Source of the DNA: an uncultured Fidelibacterota bacterium | GTDB taxonomy: Bacteria > Fidelibacterota > Marinisomatia > Marinisomatales > UBA8229 | Direction of reading: 5' to 3' | Assembly: GCA_913054425.1 (NCBI GenBank) | Contig: CAJXJG010000001.1 | Span: forward strand, 1 to 64,000 | Length of the DNA: 64,000 nucleotides | Shown here: positions 57,634 through 64,000 of the stretch, piece by piece | How the letters are laid out: each line of letters opens with the position of its first letter | How positions within the stretch are numbered: the first letter of the stretch is position 1 | Program-made: the position numbers and the translations under genes | Notes under the pieces: generated by a model | Database searches by the model: none | The model's input: the letters and a program-made list of their open reading frames with translations, nothing else | Told to the model about the DNA's origin: nothing

Positions 57634-58689
57634 CTAATAAGAGAAAATCTTGTTTAATAAAGGGATAAGGTCATCGTATGAAAGCCCCTGTCCCAGATAG
57701 AACTCCCCGCTTTTGTTTTGTAAAAGCAACTCACAGTGAAGGTGAGCATTGTCTCTGACACCCCTTGCTGATGGTTCTGTTCCTGAATTGCCGGACATTC
57801 CGATTAACTGTCCTCCTTCAACAATAACCCCTGGCCGGATTGTGTCTTCGATATATGACAGATGTGCATAAATGGAAACAGCACGATACCCAGGGAGAAG
57901 ACTGAATCCATGATCAATATAGACAGTTTGTCCAAGAAGAATATGTTCAAAAATATCTGAAGGTGTATATCCGGTTTTTTTTGTTTTATTAAGTAATGAT
58001 TGACGGAATTCAGGTGAGATTTCACTATAGTTATGCTCTGCTCGAATGACAACACCGTCCGCCATAGCATTGATATTAGTTCCCCAATCAATATAAAAAT
58101 CAATTCCTCTGTGAATTCCGTTTCGATAAGCCCTTGGAGCATTTGGTAAGAGTTTTGACAACTTTGGAACTAAGGCGCCACCGAAGGGTTTCATCAGCTT
58201 TATCAGATATAATTCTTCAATGGAGGGGAAAGTTGCTTTGTTGTTAAAAAGCAATGAGGTTTGAATGCGCCCGGGATTGGAATACCTGTTTATTATGGGT
58301 TTAACAATTTTTCTAATTGATGCTGTGTCCACAGCATAGTAAAGAATAGATGATTGTGCCGAAATTTTTGCGTCTTGCAATTTATAGTCTAGTGCCTTCG
58401 GGGGCAATGCGGACAAAATAATGCTTCGTACGGCGACTCTGAGCGAATCATCCAGAATAGAAGTTAACATATTTGATAATAGCGAACCTGGAGAAAGAGA
58501 TGGTGGAGTTTCGGATGAAAATGGCCCTGTCGTTCCAGATGAAACTATAACAGTCATATTGATTTTATCATTAGAGTAATAAATATCAGGTTGTTTAGAC
58601 TTTTTGCTGATTGTAGGTTTTGGTTTATTGGCACAATCCCATAGAATTAATAATAGAGCCGGGCAGAGGAAGACACGAAAAGATGACAC
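57634..58689 (-). CDS. M23-family peptidase, probable lipoprotein
   Basis: A 351-residue envelope protein with an N-terminal hydrophobic signal (LCPALLLILWDC); the cysteine is a plausible lipid site but Asp before it is not ideal. The C-terminal M23 (LytM) domain shows NGIHRGIDFYIDWGT (zinc His and Asp), ADGVVIRAEHNY, YRAVSIYAHLSYIEDTIRPG, GGQLIGMSGNSGTEPSARG and NAHLHCELLLQ (His-x-His). All zinc and catalytic residues appear intact, so it is probably an active peptidoglycan endopeptidase. GTG start, 10 bases after the AroQ-like gene; last gene of the minus-strand envelope cluster. Confidence 0.85.
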   Translation of the reverse strand: MSSFRVFLCPALLLILWDCANKPKPTISKKSKQPDIYYSNDKINMTVIVSSGTTGPFSSETPPSLSPGSLLSNMLTSILDDSLRVAVRSIILSALPPKALDYKLQDAKISAQSSILYYAVDTASIRKIVKPIINRYSNPGRIQTSLLFNNKATFPSIEELYLIKLMKPFGGALVPKLSKLLPNAPRAYRNGIHRGIDFYIDWGTNINAMADGVVIRAEHNYSEISPEFRQSLLNKTKKTGYTPSDIFEHILLGQTVYIDHGFSLLPGYRAVSIYAHLSYIEDTIRPGVIVEGGQLIGMSGNSGTEPSARGVRDNAHLHCELLLQNKSGEFYLGQGLSYDDLIPLLNKIFSY

Positions 58690-58699
58690 GATTTTTGGA

Positions 58700-59140
58700 T
58701 TAAAGAGTTTTCTGTATATGGCGAATTAAACGATCTATTCCATAAGTAAATACTTCTTCGGGAAGACCTTCTATGGAATCAATACACATGTCAGTGAGTA
58801 TAGAATCTTTTTTTCCGGTTCCCATAAAGAAGGTTCCCTCAAAAAATATTTCTACTACAGGAAGTTTAATTAACTGAAGTGTTTCTTTCAGGACATATTC
58901 AAATTTTGCCCATGCCATGGGTGCAATTAGAATTCCATCGGTCCAGTTTCTATTTCTTTGTAGTGAGGTAACTACTTTTTCTATTTTGTTGGTCTGAAGA
59001 AATTTTAAGTTGATACTCTTGCTTTTTACTTGGATCCGAAGGTTTTTGTTTATTTTATCTAAAGTAATGTGTTTTCCAACCTGAGAAGATTTTTTACCCA
59101 AAAGATTAAGGTTAGGTCCCTGTATAATTAGAAGGTTCAT
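58700..59140 (-). CDS. AroQ-like protein lacking the dehydroquinase catalytic residues
   Basis: A 146-residue protein with the fold of type II 3-dehydroquinate dehydratase: QGPNLNLLGK (7-16) is the near-invariant start, and WTDGILIAPMAW, KLPVVEIFFEGT and an amphipathic C-terminal helix follow in the right places. But the catalytic Arg of GKREP is Lys17, the catalytic Tyr of the YG loop is Val21, the NPGAYTH block is APMAWAK, and the substrate-binding HLSN is FFEGT. It should not catalyse dehydroquinate dehydration, so it is probably a pseudoenzyme with another role. It sits among envelope genes and not with aromatic amino-acid genes. Confidence 0.7.
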   Translation of the reverse strand: MNLLIIQGPNLNLLGKKSSQVGKHITLDKINKNLRIQVKSKSINLKFLQTNKIEKVVTSLQRNRNWTDGILIAPMAWAKFEYVLKETLQLIKLPVVEIFFEGTFFMGTGKKDSILTDMCIDSIEGLPEEVFTYGIDRLIRHIQKTL

Positions 59141-59206
59141 AGCTAGGAATGATTGTTTATGTTAGGTATGAATAAAAAAGAATAGATAAAATACATATTG
59201 TTCGGC

Positions 59207-59584
59207 TTACCTTAATGGAATTATGTGGCCGAGAACATATCCAATAACTATTCCGGTTAAGAGAGCAACAGTAAGCACCCTTGAGCTGGCGACCTCTTTT
59301 GTGTATCCCTTTTTTATGGCTAATAAAGATACAAAATATCCCAAAGCGTTTAATATCCAGAAGAATGGGATTGTAAATACTTTTACGATGAAAGGGCCGA
59401 TCCAGGGAATTAGAGCAATAAGGGCTCCCAATCCGGAAAACACCTGAGTGAACAAACCGAGGAGAAGGGTAAAAAAGACAACAGCCTTTTCATCAATCCC
59501 CATTTTGAGTGCAATAATAATACCGAAAAGGAGAATTGCCCAGATTAGAAAATGATTCTTATTTCTTTTTAGAAAATCATTCAA
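59207..59584 (-). CDS. Small integral membrane protein
   Basis: A 125-residue protein with about four hydrophobic segments (LIWAILLFGIIIAL, AVVFFTLLLGLFTQVFSGLGALIALIPWIG, FTIPFFWILNALGYFVSLLA, VLTVALLTGIVIGYVLGHI). No family was recognised. Its start overlaps the end of the DUF3108 gene by 8 bases, so it is translated with that gene. An AroQ-like gene follows. The role is unknown. Confidence 0.6.
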   Translation of the reverse strand: MNDFLKRNKNHFLIWAILLFGIIIALKMGIDEKAVVFFTLLLGLFTQVFSGLGALIALIPWIGPFIVKVFTIPFFWILNALGYFVSLLAIKKGYTKEVASSRVLTVALLTGIVIGYVLGHIIPLR

Positions 59585-60320
59585 GATTAATGATTGCTTT
59601 CATAGTTAATCTAGACATCTGAACTGATGCCTGAATAATTTTTCTTTCACCAGACTTTTCTACCCACAGTTGTTTTATAAGATTAGACTGGGTAATATTT
59701 TCGCTAAAATAATCGGTTTGATCAAGTATTTTTATTTTATTTTCAGTTGAGTCAATATCCAACCGATAATGATCACAAAGGATGGAGTCGTTTCCTGCCC
59801 AAACATTAATGGAGTCAGCCCAAAGAAGCCGAGCCTTAAACAGTCCTCCCTCGTGTTCCATCGGGTACCATATTGTATCAAGCTTATCAGCTTTTTGCTT
59901 GCTTACTCTGGTTAAAATGGTAAAGATTGTTTGACAGTCGCCAGGCCGCATCACAAGAGATTTGTCATAGAGAATTCCCTTTTGTTCCGGTATCCACACC
60001 CCCTTGAGTTTTTGTTTGAACTCTCCCTGATGAATTTTCTTTTCATAGGAACGGATTCCGTAGGTTACTGTATCAAAAGTGGTTTTGTATTGGTTGTCAA
60101 ATGGCCAGAGATAGTTCATTAATCCGATAGATTTTGTTGTGATTTGAATTGATTCGTGATTGTTCTTTTCAAAATGTATCTCTCCAATTTTAATGCCCCA
60201 GACAGTCAGGTTGTACATTTGTCCTGGAAGGAAAGACAAAATAAACATCCAGGGGATATAATTAATTGCTGCTGTTTTAAGTTGGTTTCTGTAAAAAAGT
60301 GATTTTTTCGTAAGAAGCAT
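59577..60320 (-). CDS. DUF3108 family envelope protein
   Basis: A 247-residue protein with an N-terminal basic region and hydrophobic signal (NYIPWMFILSFLPGQ). The fold matches DUF3108: NLTVWGIKIGEIHFEKNN, SIGLMNYLWPFDNQYKTTFDT, YEKKIHQGEFKQKLKG, a DKLDTIWYPMEHEGGLF strand pair, and an IIQASVQMSRLTMKAIINL ending. This family is predicted to lie in the periplasm and its function is not known. It begins 1 base after the glycosyltransferase stop and ends overlapping the next gene, so it is part of the same transcript. Confidence 0.7.
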   Translation of the reverse strand: MLLTKKSLFYRNQLKTAAINYIPWMFILSFLPGQMYNLTVWGIKIGEIHFEKNNHESIQITTKSIGLMNYLWPFDNQYKTTFDTVTYGIRSYEKKIHQGEFKQKLKGVWIPEQKGILYDKSLVMRPGDCQTIFTILTRVSKQKADKLDTIWYPMEHEGGLFKARLLWADSINVWAGNDSILCDHYRLDIDSTENKIKILDQTDYFSENITQSNLIKQLWVEKSGERKIIQASVQMSRLTMKAIINLE

Positions 60321-60321
60321 T

Positions 60322-61428
60322 TTAAGTTTTCCAGCGAAATTTCCCTATCAGTCCGGAAAAACCAATAAACGGGATATAGACAGGTTGAAAAAGCGACCAA
60401 ACGATGAATGTTGAGATCTTTATCGGAGTGTTGAATTTTGTGCTTCCTGCTTGAATTACAAGACCATCGAAAAAAGTTTTTCCACCCCAAAAAATTGGAA
60501 AATAATACAATATGGGAGTAAAAAAAAATCCAAGCAATAAAGACAGGTTACAGAGAAAAGCGGAAAAGAGAAAAAAGAGAAAAAAAGTGTTTTGTTTTGC
60601 TAACGTGCGAGCGTTAGAGGCCCAGCGAATTCTTTGATTTAAATACTGTTTTACTGATAACACAGGAGATGTTTTGACAAAACCTTCCGGTGAAGTGTTG
60701 AAAATAACCCCGTGTTTTTTCGAAATGGACTGTACTAAATACATATCATCGCCAGAAACCTGATTGGAAACAGGAGTAAAACCACTAATCATATCAAAAG
60801 CAGATCGACGAAAAGCAAGGTTTTGTCCGGAGCCCGACCAGGCATTTTCCCATCCTAGGGAGCCGGCATTTGCAGACATGAGCGCTAAGAAATCCAGCGC
60901 TTGATAATGGCATAAAAATGATTTCTGGGACCGGTCTATTGCAGAATATCCCACCACAATCCCGGTACTTTTTTTAAATGAAGAAACCATACTTGATATC
61001 CATGTTTTCGATACGAAACAATCAGCATCGGTGGATATAATTATTTCTCCAGACGAAAGATCAATTGCCCTAGAGAGAGCATGTTTTTTAGGAGACATCT
61101 TTTTTGACTGCTCAGTTATTTTAATGCCCGAAAAGTGGGGAAACCGATTGGAGTAGTTTGTAATACATTCCCATGTTTTGTCTGTTGATCTGTCATCTGC
61201 TATGATAATTTCTAATTTATCAACGGGATAATCTTGTTTTACCAGCGTTGAGAGGAGCCTTGGCAGAAGGAACTCTTCATTTCTTGCTGCTACAATCACA
61301 GATACAGGAGGATAATGTTTACGGATATTTTGATTTGGTTTTAGGCGTTTTAATCCTATCCAGAAATAAAGTGTAAAGCAAATATAAAGGCTTAAGCTGG
61401 AAACAAGAACAATTAAGAGAAAAATCAT
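60322..61428 (-). CDS. Family 2 glycosyltransferase with membrane helices
   Basis: A 368-residue GT2 enzyme. An N-terminal helix (MIFLLIVLVSSLSLYICFTLYF) precedes the catalytic domain with VSVIVAARNEEFLLPRLLSTL, IIADDRSTDKTW, the metal-binding DADCF (D-x-D-like) and GSGQNLAFRR, plus the QRIRWASN motif that in processive GT2 enzymes is Q-x-x-R-W. Two or three membrane helices end the protein. It transfers a sugar to an envelope acceptor; the sugar is unknown. Its start overlaps the mgtE stop by four bases. Confidence 0.85.
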   Translation of the reverse strand: MIFLLIVLVSSLSLYICFTLYFWIGLKRLKPNQNIRKHYPPVSVIVAARNEEFLLPRLLSTLVKQDYPVDKLEIIIADDRSTDKTWECITNYSNRFPHFSGIKITEQSKKMSPKKHALSRAIDLSSGEIIISTDADCFVSKTWISSMVSSFKKSTGIVVGYSAIDRSQKSFLCHYQALDFLALMSANAGSLGWENAWSGSGQNLAFRRSAFDMISGFTPVSNQVSGDDMYLVQSISKKHGVIFNTSPEGFVKTSPVLSVKQYLNQRIRWASNARTLAKQNTFFLFFLFSAFLCNLSLLLGFFFTPILYYFPIFWGGKTFFDGLVIQAGSTKFNTPIKISTFIVWSLFQPVYIPFIGFSGLIGKFRWKT

Positions 61429-62798
61429 CCGCTGGGAATAAGAGCAGAAGCTATCAGGAAATAAAGAGTAACACCTATAATGTCAATGCTGGTTGTGACA
61501 AAGGGACCCGTAGCAATTGCAGGATCAATAGTCAGCTTTCGGAAAAGAAGAGGCACAAGCGTACCTACAAAGGTAGAGATGATCATTGATGATAATATGC
61601 TCAATGAGATTATAAGTCCTAAATAAGGTGTTGTGTTGACAAATTTTAGAGTCGCAAAAACCCCCAATAACAGTCCATATAAAATCCCAAGGATGAGACC
61701 GACCTTAATTTCTTTTAAGATGATTTTTAGGTTATTGCCAATATCAACACGCCCAGTAGCTAGGCCTCGAACAATAATTGTGGATGATTGGATTCCAATA
61801 TTACCACCCATGCCAATAATAACCGGAATGAATGCTGCGAGGGCAACGGTGGTTTCAAGCATGTTTTTGAAAACACCAATTATAGCTACAGCAGCTACTC
61901 CACCGATACAACTCGCAAAAAGCCATGGGAGCCTTGAGCGGGCATTTCCCCAGGCAGATTTTAGAAGTATTTCCCGGTCTTTTCCAGCGCCTGCCATTTG
62001 GAGAAAATCTTCTGTTGCCTCTTCTCTGATTACATCCACCACGTCGTCTACCGTAACGATTCCAAGCATATGGTCTTCTAAGTCAATAACAGGTACTGCC
62101 AGGTAATTGTACCGAGAAACTATTTTTGCCACCTCTTCCTGGTCTGTTTCTGGCTGGACAGAAACGACATTTTTTGTCATGATGTTGCCTAGTGTTTTTT
62201 CAGGATGAGCAATTACAAGATCCCGGAGTGATATAACACCGACAAGACAGTCGTCGTTGTCAGTTACATAAAGATAAAAAACCATTTCGGCTTCTTCTTG
62301 ATCTTGGAGGCTTTGAATAGCGTCCCGGGCAATTATGTTTTCATGGAGGGTAAATACATCTGTGGACATCAGGCCCCCGGCGCTGTCTTCTGGATAACCC
62401 ATAATCTCTTCCACTTCTTTCTTTTCTTCTTTCTGAAGCAGTTCAAGAACGGCATTCGTCATTTGTTCAGATAAAAGATTTAGAATATCAGCCTGATCAT
62501 TTGAACCTAGTTCATGAAAGATAGTTGCTATTCTCTCAGGATCTTCATTCTCAAGAATTTTAACAAGAATTGCTTCATCTAATTCTGTTAAAAATTCTGC
62601 AGTGTGTTCTTCTTCTCTCATGAGATCAAACAGAGTTTTTTGCTCAACATCAGTAAAATACCGGAAGAGTACCGCTAAATCTGCAGGGTGTGTTTTCTGT
62701 ATAATTTTTGTCAGATTTGTGTGGGCGTGTCGGCGGAGCAGCCGGCGGAAGGTGTTCCTAAGGACGGAAATTTCATGGCTGAACATTTCTTTTTTCAT
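61425..62798 (-). CDS. mgtE: Magnesium transporter MgtE
   Basis: MgtE, 457 residues, complete. An N-terminal superhelical domain (~1-130, with LTKIIQKTHPADLAVLFRYF and ATIFHELGSNDQADIL) is followed by two CBS domains (GGLMSTDVFTLHENIIARDAIQSL and VSVQPETDQEEVAKIVSRYNYLAVPVID) and five membrane helices (ESCIGGVAAVA region onward; IQSSTIIVRGLATGRV, PATATGPFVTT-like segment). MgtE channels let Mg2+ into the cell and are gated by the CBS and N domains. No M-box riboswitch is visible in the short upstream region, where a CPBP protease gene overlaps by four bases. Confidence 0.95.
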   Translation of the reverse strand: MKKEMFSHEISVLRNTFRRLLRRHAHTNLTKIIQKTHPADLAVLFRYFTDVEQKTLFDLMREEEHTAEFLTELDEAILVKILENEDPERIATIFHELGSNDQADILNLLSEQMTNAVLELLQKEEKKEVEEIMGYPEDSAGGLMSTDVFTLHENIIARDAIQSLQDQEEAEMVFYLYVTDNDDCLVGVISLRDLVIAHPEKTLGNIMTKNVVSVQPETDQEEVAKIVSRYNYLAVPVIDLEDHMLGIVTVDDVVDVIREEATEDFLQMAGAGKDREILLKSAWGNARSRLPWLFASCIGGVAAVAIIGVFKNMLETTVALAAFIPVIIGMGGNIGIQSSTIIVRGLATGRVDIGNNLKIILKEIKVGLILGILYGLLLGVFATLKFVNTTPYLGLIISLSILSSMIISTFVGTLVPLLFRKLTIDPAIATGPFVTTSIDIIGVTLYFLIASALIPSG

Positions 62799-63598
62799 GA
62801 TAGGATCTCCAAATGAGTGTGTAATCGTTTAAATCCAATAATTATTAGCCCTACTGCTGCCGCTAACAGCAGGGGGGAAACGTGGCCATTCCAGGAATAA
62901 ATTTTTTCTATTGATGGTGTAGTATTGTTTAGCAACAGAGCGAAGCTGTTGTTTAATCCATGAAGAATAAAACTAGGAATAATAGATCCCGTTCGCCATG
63001 CAAGATATCCCAAGAGAACGCCCATAAAATAAATCTGAATTATCCAGTAAGGGTTCATATGAATGAAGGCAAAGAAAATACTGGTTATTAGAATAGCTTT
63101 TGTGACATCTTTCCAGGATTCTTCCAAAAATTTTTGGAGAAAACCACGAAATATAAGTTCTTCGGTCAATGGAGCAAGAATCGAAATGGTGAACAGAAGA
63201 AAAACCGCTGACCAGATAGAATCAAATCTTAGCATATTTGCCAGTTGATCAAAAGAGTCTGGCTGTGGCAGTATCAGGTTTGTTAGACGATCAATTTCAT
63301 CTGAAATTACAATAATGCCGACAGATAAAAGAATAGTTGCAGATAGAACAGTTGTTGGTACCGACTGAAGACGGAATCTGTTCGCAAATGATTCTTTTCT
63401 AAAATAGAGAAAAACCAGGAGAGGAATAATCATGAAACCCTGCCCAAGGAAAATAGACAGCAGTGAAAGCGTACGCGTGTTTTCTTCAGGTAAAAATGTG
63501 GAGCTAAAGAAAAAAGGAAAAGATCCGGCCAGTATCGCGATCAGGACAGAGACGAGTACAATGCCGAAAGCGGTTTTGACAGTAAGGGTCTGGTTCAT
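62795..63598 (-). CDS. CPBP family intramembrane glutamic endopeptidase
   Basis: A 267-residue membrane protein with about seven to eight helices. The CPBP (Abi) motifs are all visible: EELIFRG (E-E-x3-R), FAFIHMNP (F-x3-H) and HGLNNSF (H-x3-N). CPBP proteins are intramembrane proteases related to Rce1 and are involved in peptide processing, bacteriocin immunity or signalling; the substrate is unknown. It starts 87 bases downstream of the SpoU-type gene and overlaps the start of mgtE by four bases. Confidence 0.85.
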   Translation of the reverse strand: MNQTLTVKTAFGIVLVSVLIAILAGSFPFFFSSTFLPEENTRTLSLLSIFLGQGFMIIPLLVFLYFRKESFANRFRLQSVPTTVLSATILLSVGIIVISDEIDRLTNLILPQPDSFDQLANMLRFDSIWSAVFLLFTISILAPLTEELIFRGFLQKFLEESWKDVTKAILITSIFFAFIHMNPYWIIQIYFMGVLLGYLAWRTGSIIPSFILHGLNNSFALLLNNTTPSIEKIYSWNGHVSPLLLAAAVGLIIIGFKRLHTHLEILS

Positions 63599-63685
63599 GT
63601 GGGTCTGATTCCTTATTTTTCATAGCACACGAAATTACGTTTTTTATAAGAACAAGGAAAGAAGTTAGGTTTCCCTTCCTATTCT

Positions 63686-64000
63686 TTAAAGGGAAGTTAT
63701 TTGGTGAAGTATGATTCCGCCGGCTATTGCTACATTTAGCGAATCTCCCATACCAATTTTTGGAATGGAAACGGTACAATCTAGTAGCGGGATATTTCTT
63801 AATGAAATACCATCCGCTTCGTTTCCCAGCACTAACACCCAGGGCATTGAGTTTGAGAGTGTTATGTTGCTAAGGGGGGTACCGTTTTGATCTGCCCCAA
63901 CGGCAGTATATTTGTGTGTTTTATATTCAGATAAATCCATGTTTTGATAGATGGAAAGATGAAAATGCGACCCCATGCCGCCGCGAACAACTTTTTGGTT
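63686..64000 (-). CDS. SpoU-type RNA 2'-O-methyltransferase, C-terminal part (runs off window)
   Basis: The frame is open to the right edge, so only the C-terminal ~105 residues are seen. KVVRGGMGSHFHL is the start of the SpoU fold's conserved block 1, followed by WVLVLGNEADGISLRN (block 2) and VSIPKIGMGDSLNVAIAGGIIL (block 3 with the SLNVA S-adenosyl-methionine knot). The last two blocks mark the SPOUT trefoil knot. It methylates ribose in rRNA or tRNA; which one cannot be told without the N-terminus. It precedes the CPBP gene on the same strand. Confidence 0.85.
   Translation of the reverse strand, partial: NQKVVRGGMGSHFHLSIYQNMDLSEYKTHKYTAVGADQNGTPLSNITLSNSMPWVLVLGNEADGISLRNIPLLDCTVSIPKIGMGDSLNVAIAGGIILHQITSL

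Overview
The window reads as a chromosomal segment of a Gram-negative, AT-rich bacterium. Outer-membrane beta-barrel and TonB-type proteins, SurA-like periplasmic foldases, several small exported proteins with signal peptides ending in 'AQG'-like sites, and a DUF5117/DUF4953-type zinc metalloprotease suggest the FCB side of the bacterial tree. A Marinimicrobia (SAR406)-like marine lineage is my best guess. This is inference from gene content, not a phylogenetic result. I found no rRNA, tRNA, CRISPR array, insertion sequence or prophage.

Layout. (1) 1-4.6 kb: exported proteins (a truncated barrel protein, two small secreted proteins, a lipoprotein nuclease/phosphatase with a partner beta-rich protein) and an EamA transporter. 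A PlsC acyltransferase faces them. (2) 5.4-24.4 kb: a replication-origin neighbourhood. dnaA reads left; rpmH-yidD-yidC-mnmE-mnmG-mfd-two PpiC foldases-dnaN-dciA-gyrB-gyrA-yggS read right. rnpA is absent from between rpmH and yidD, recF is absent between dnaN and gyrB, and dnaA is 11 kb from dnaN. A near-perfect parS site spans the mnmE stop/mnmG start, and DnaA-box-like sequences occur before dnaA and before dnaN. (3) 24.4-37 kb: a divergent PNP-like protein, the pyruvate dehydrogenase operon (aceE-aceF-lpdA) followed by a large exported metalloprotease and a RibD/DHFR-like protein, then a penicillin-acylase-family hydrolase and a glycerophosphodiesterase.

(4) 37-51.6 kb, all on the minus strand: a nearly uninterrupted purine locus, purA-purL-purM-purQ(S)-purC-purE-(NTF2-like)-purB-purF-(small Gly-rich ORF)-purD-purN-purH. 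It encodes every step from PRPP to IMP plus the first AMP-branch enzyme. PurS appears to be fused to the C-terminus of PurQ, probably as two tandem PurS-like units. PurE carries the AGRSN signature of CO2-using class II enzymes, which fits the lack of purK. Most gaps between the pur genes hold degenerate inverted-repeat elements of two related-looking families.

(5) 51.7-64 kb: a TonB-type receptor divergent from a CopA-like copper ATPase, a FetB/UPF0014 permease with no ATPase beside it, and a tightly packed minus-strand envelope cluster (SpoU methyltransferase, CPBP protease, MgtE, GT2 glycosyltransferase, DUF3108 protein, small membrane protein, an AroQ-like protein that has lost its catalytic residues, and an M23 peptidase). 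I see no clearly new defence or mobile system. The most unusual items are the PurQ-PurS fusion, the AroQ-like pseudoenzyme, the parS embedded in a start codon, the missing rnpA, and the repeat elements threaded through the purine locus.
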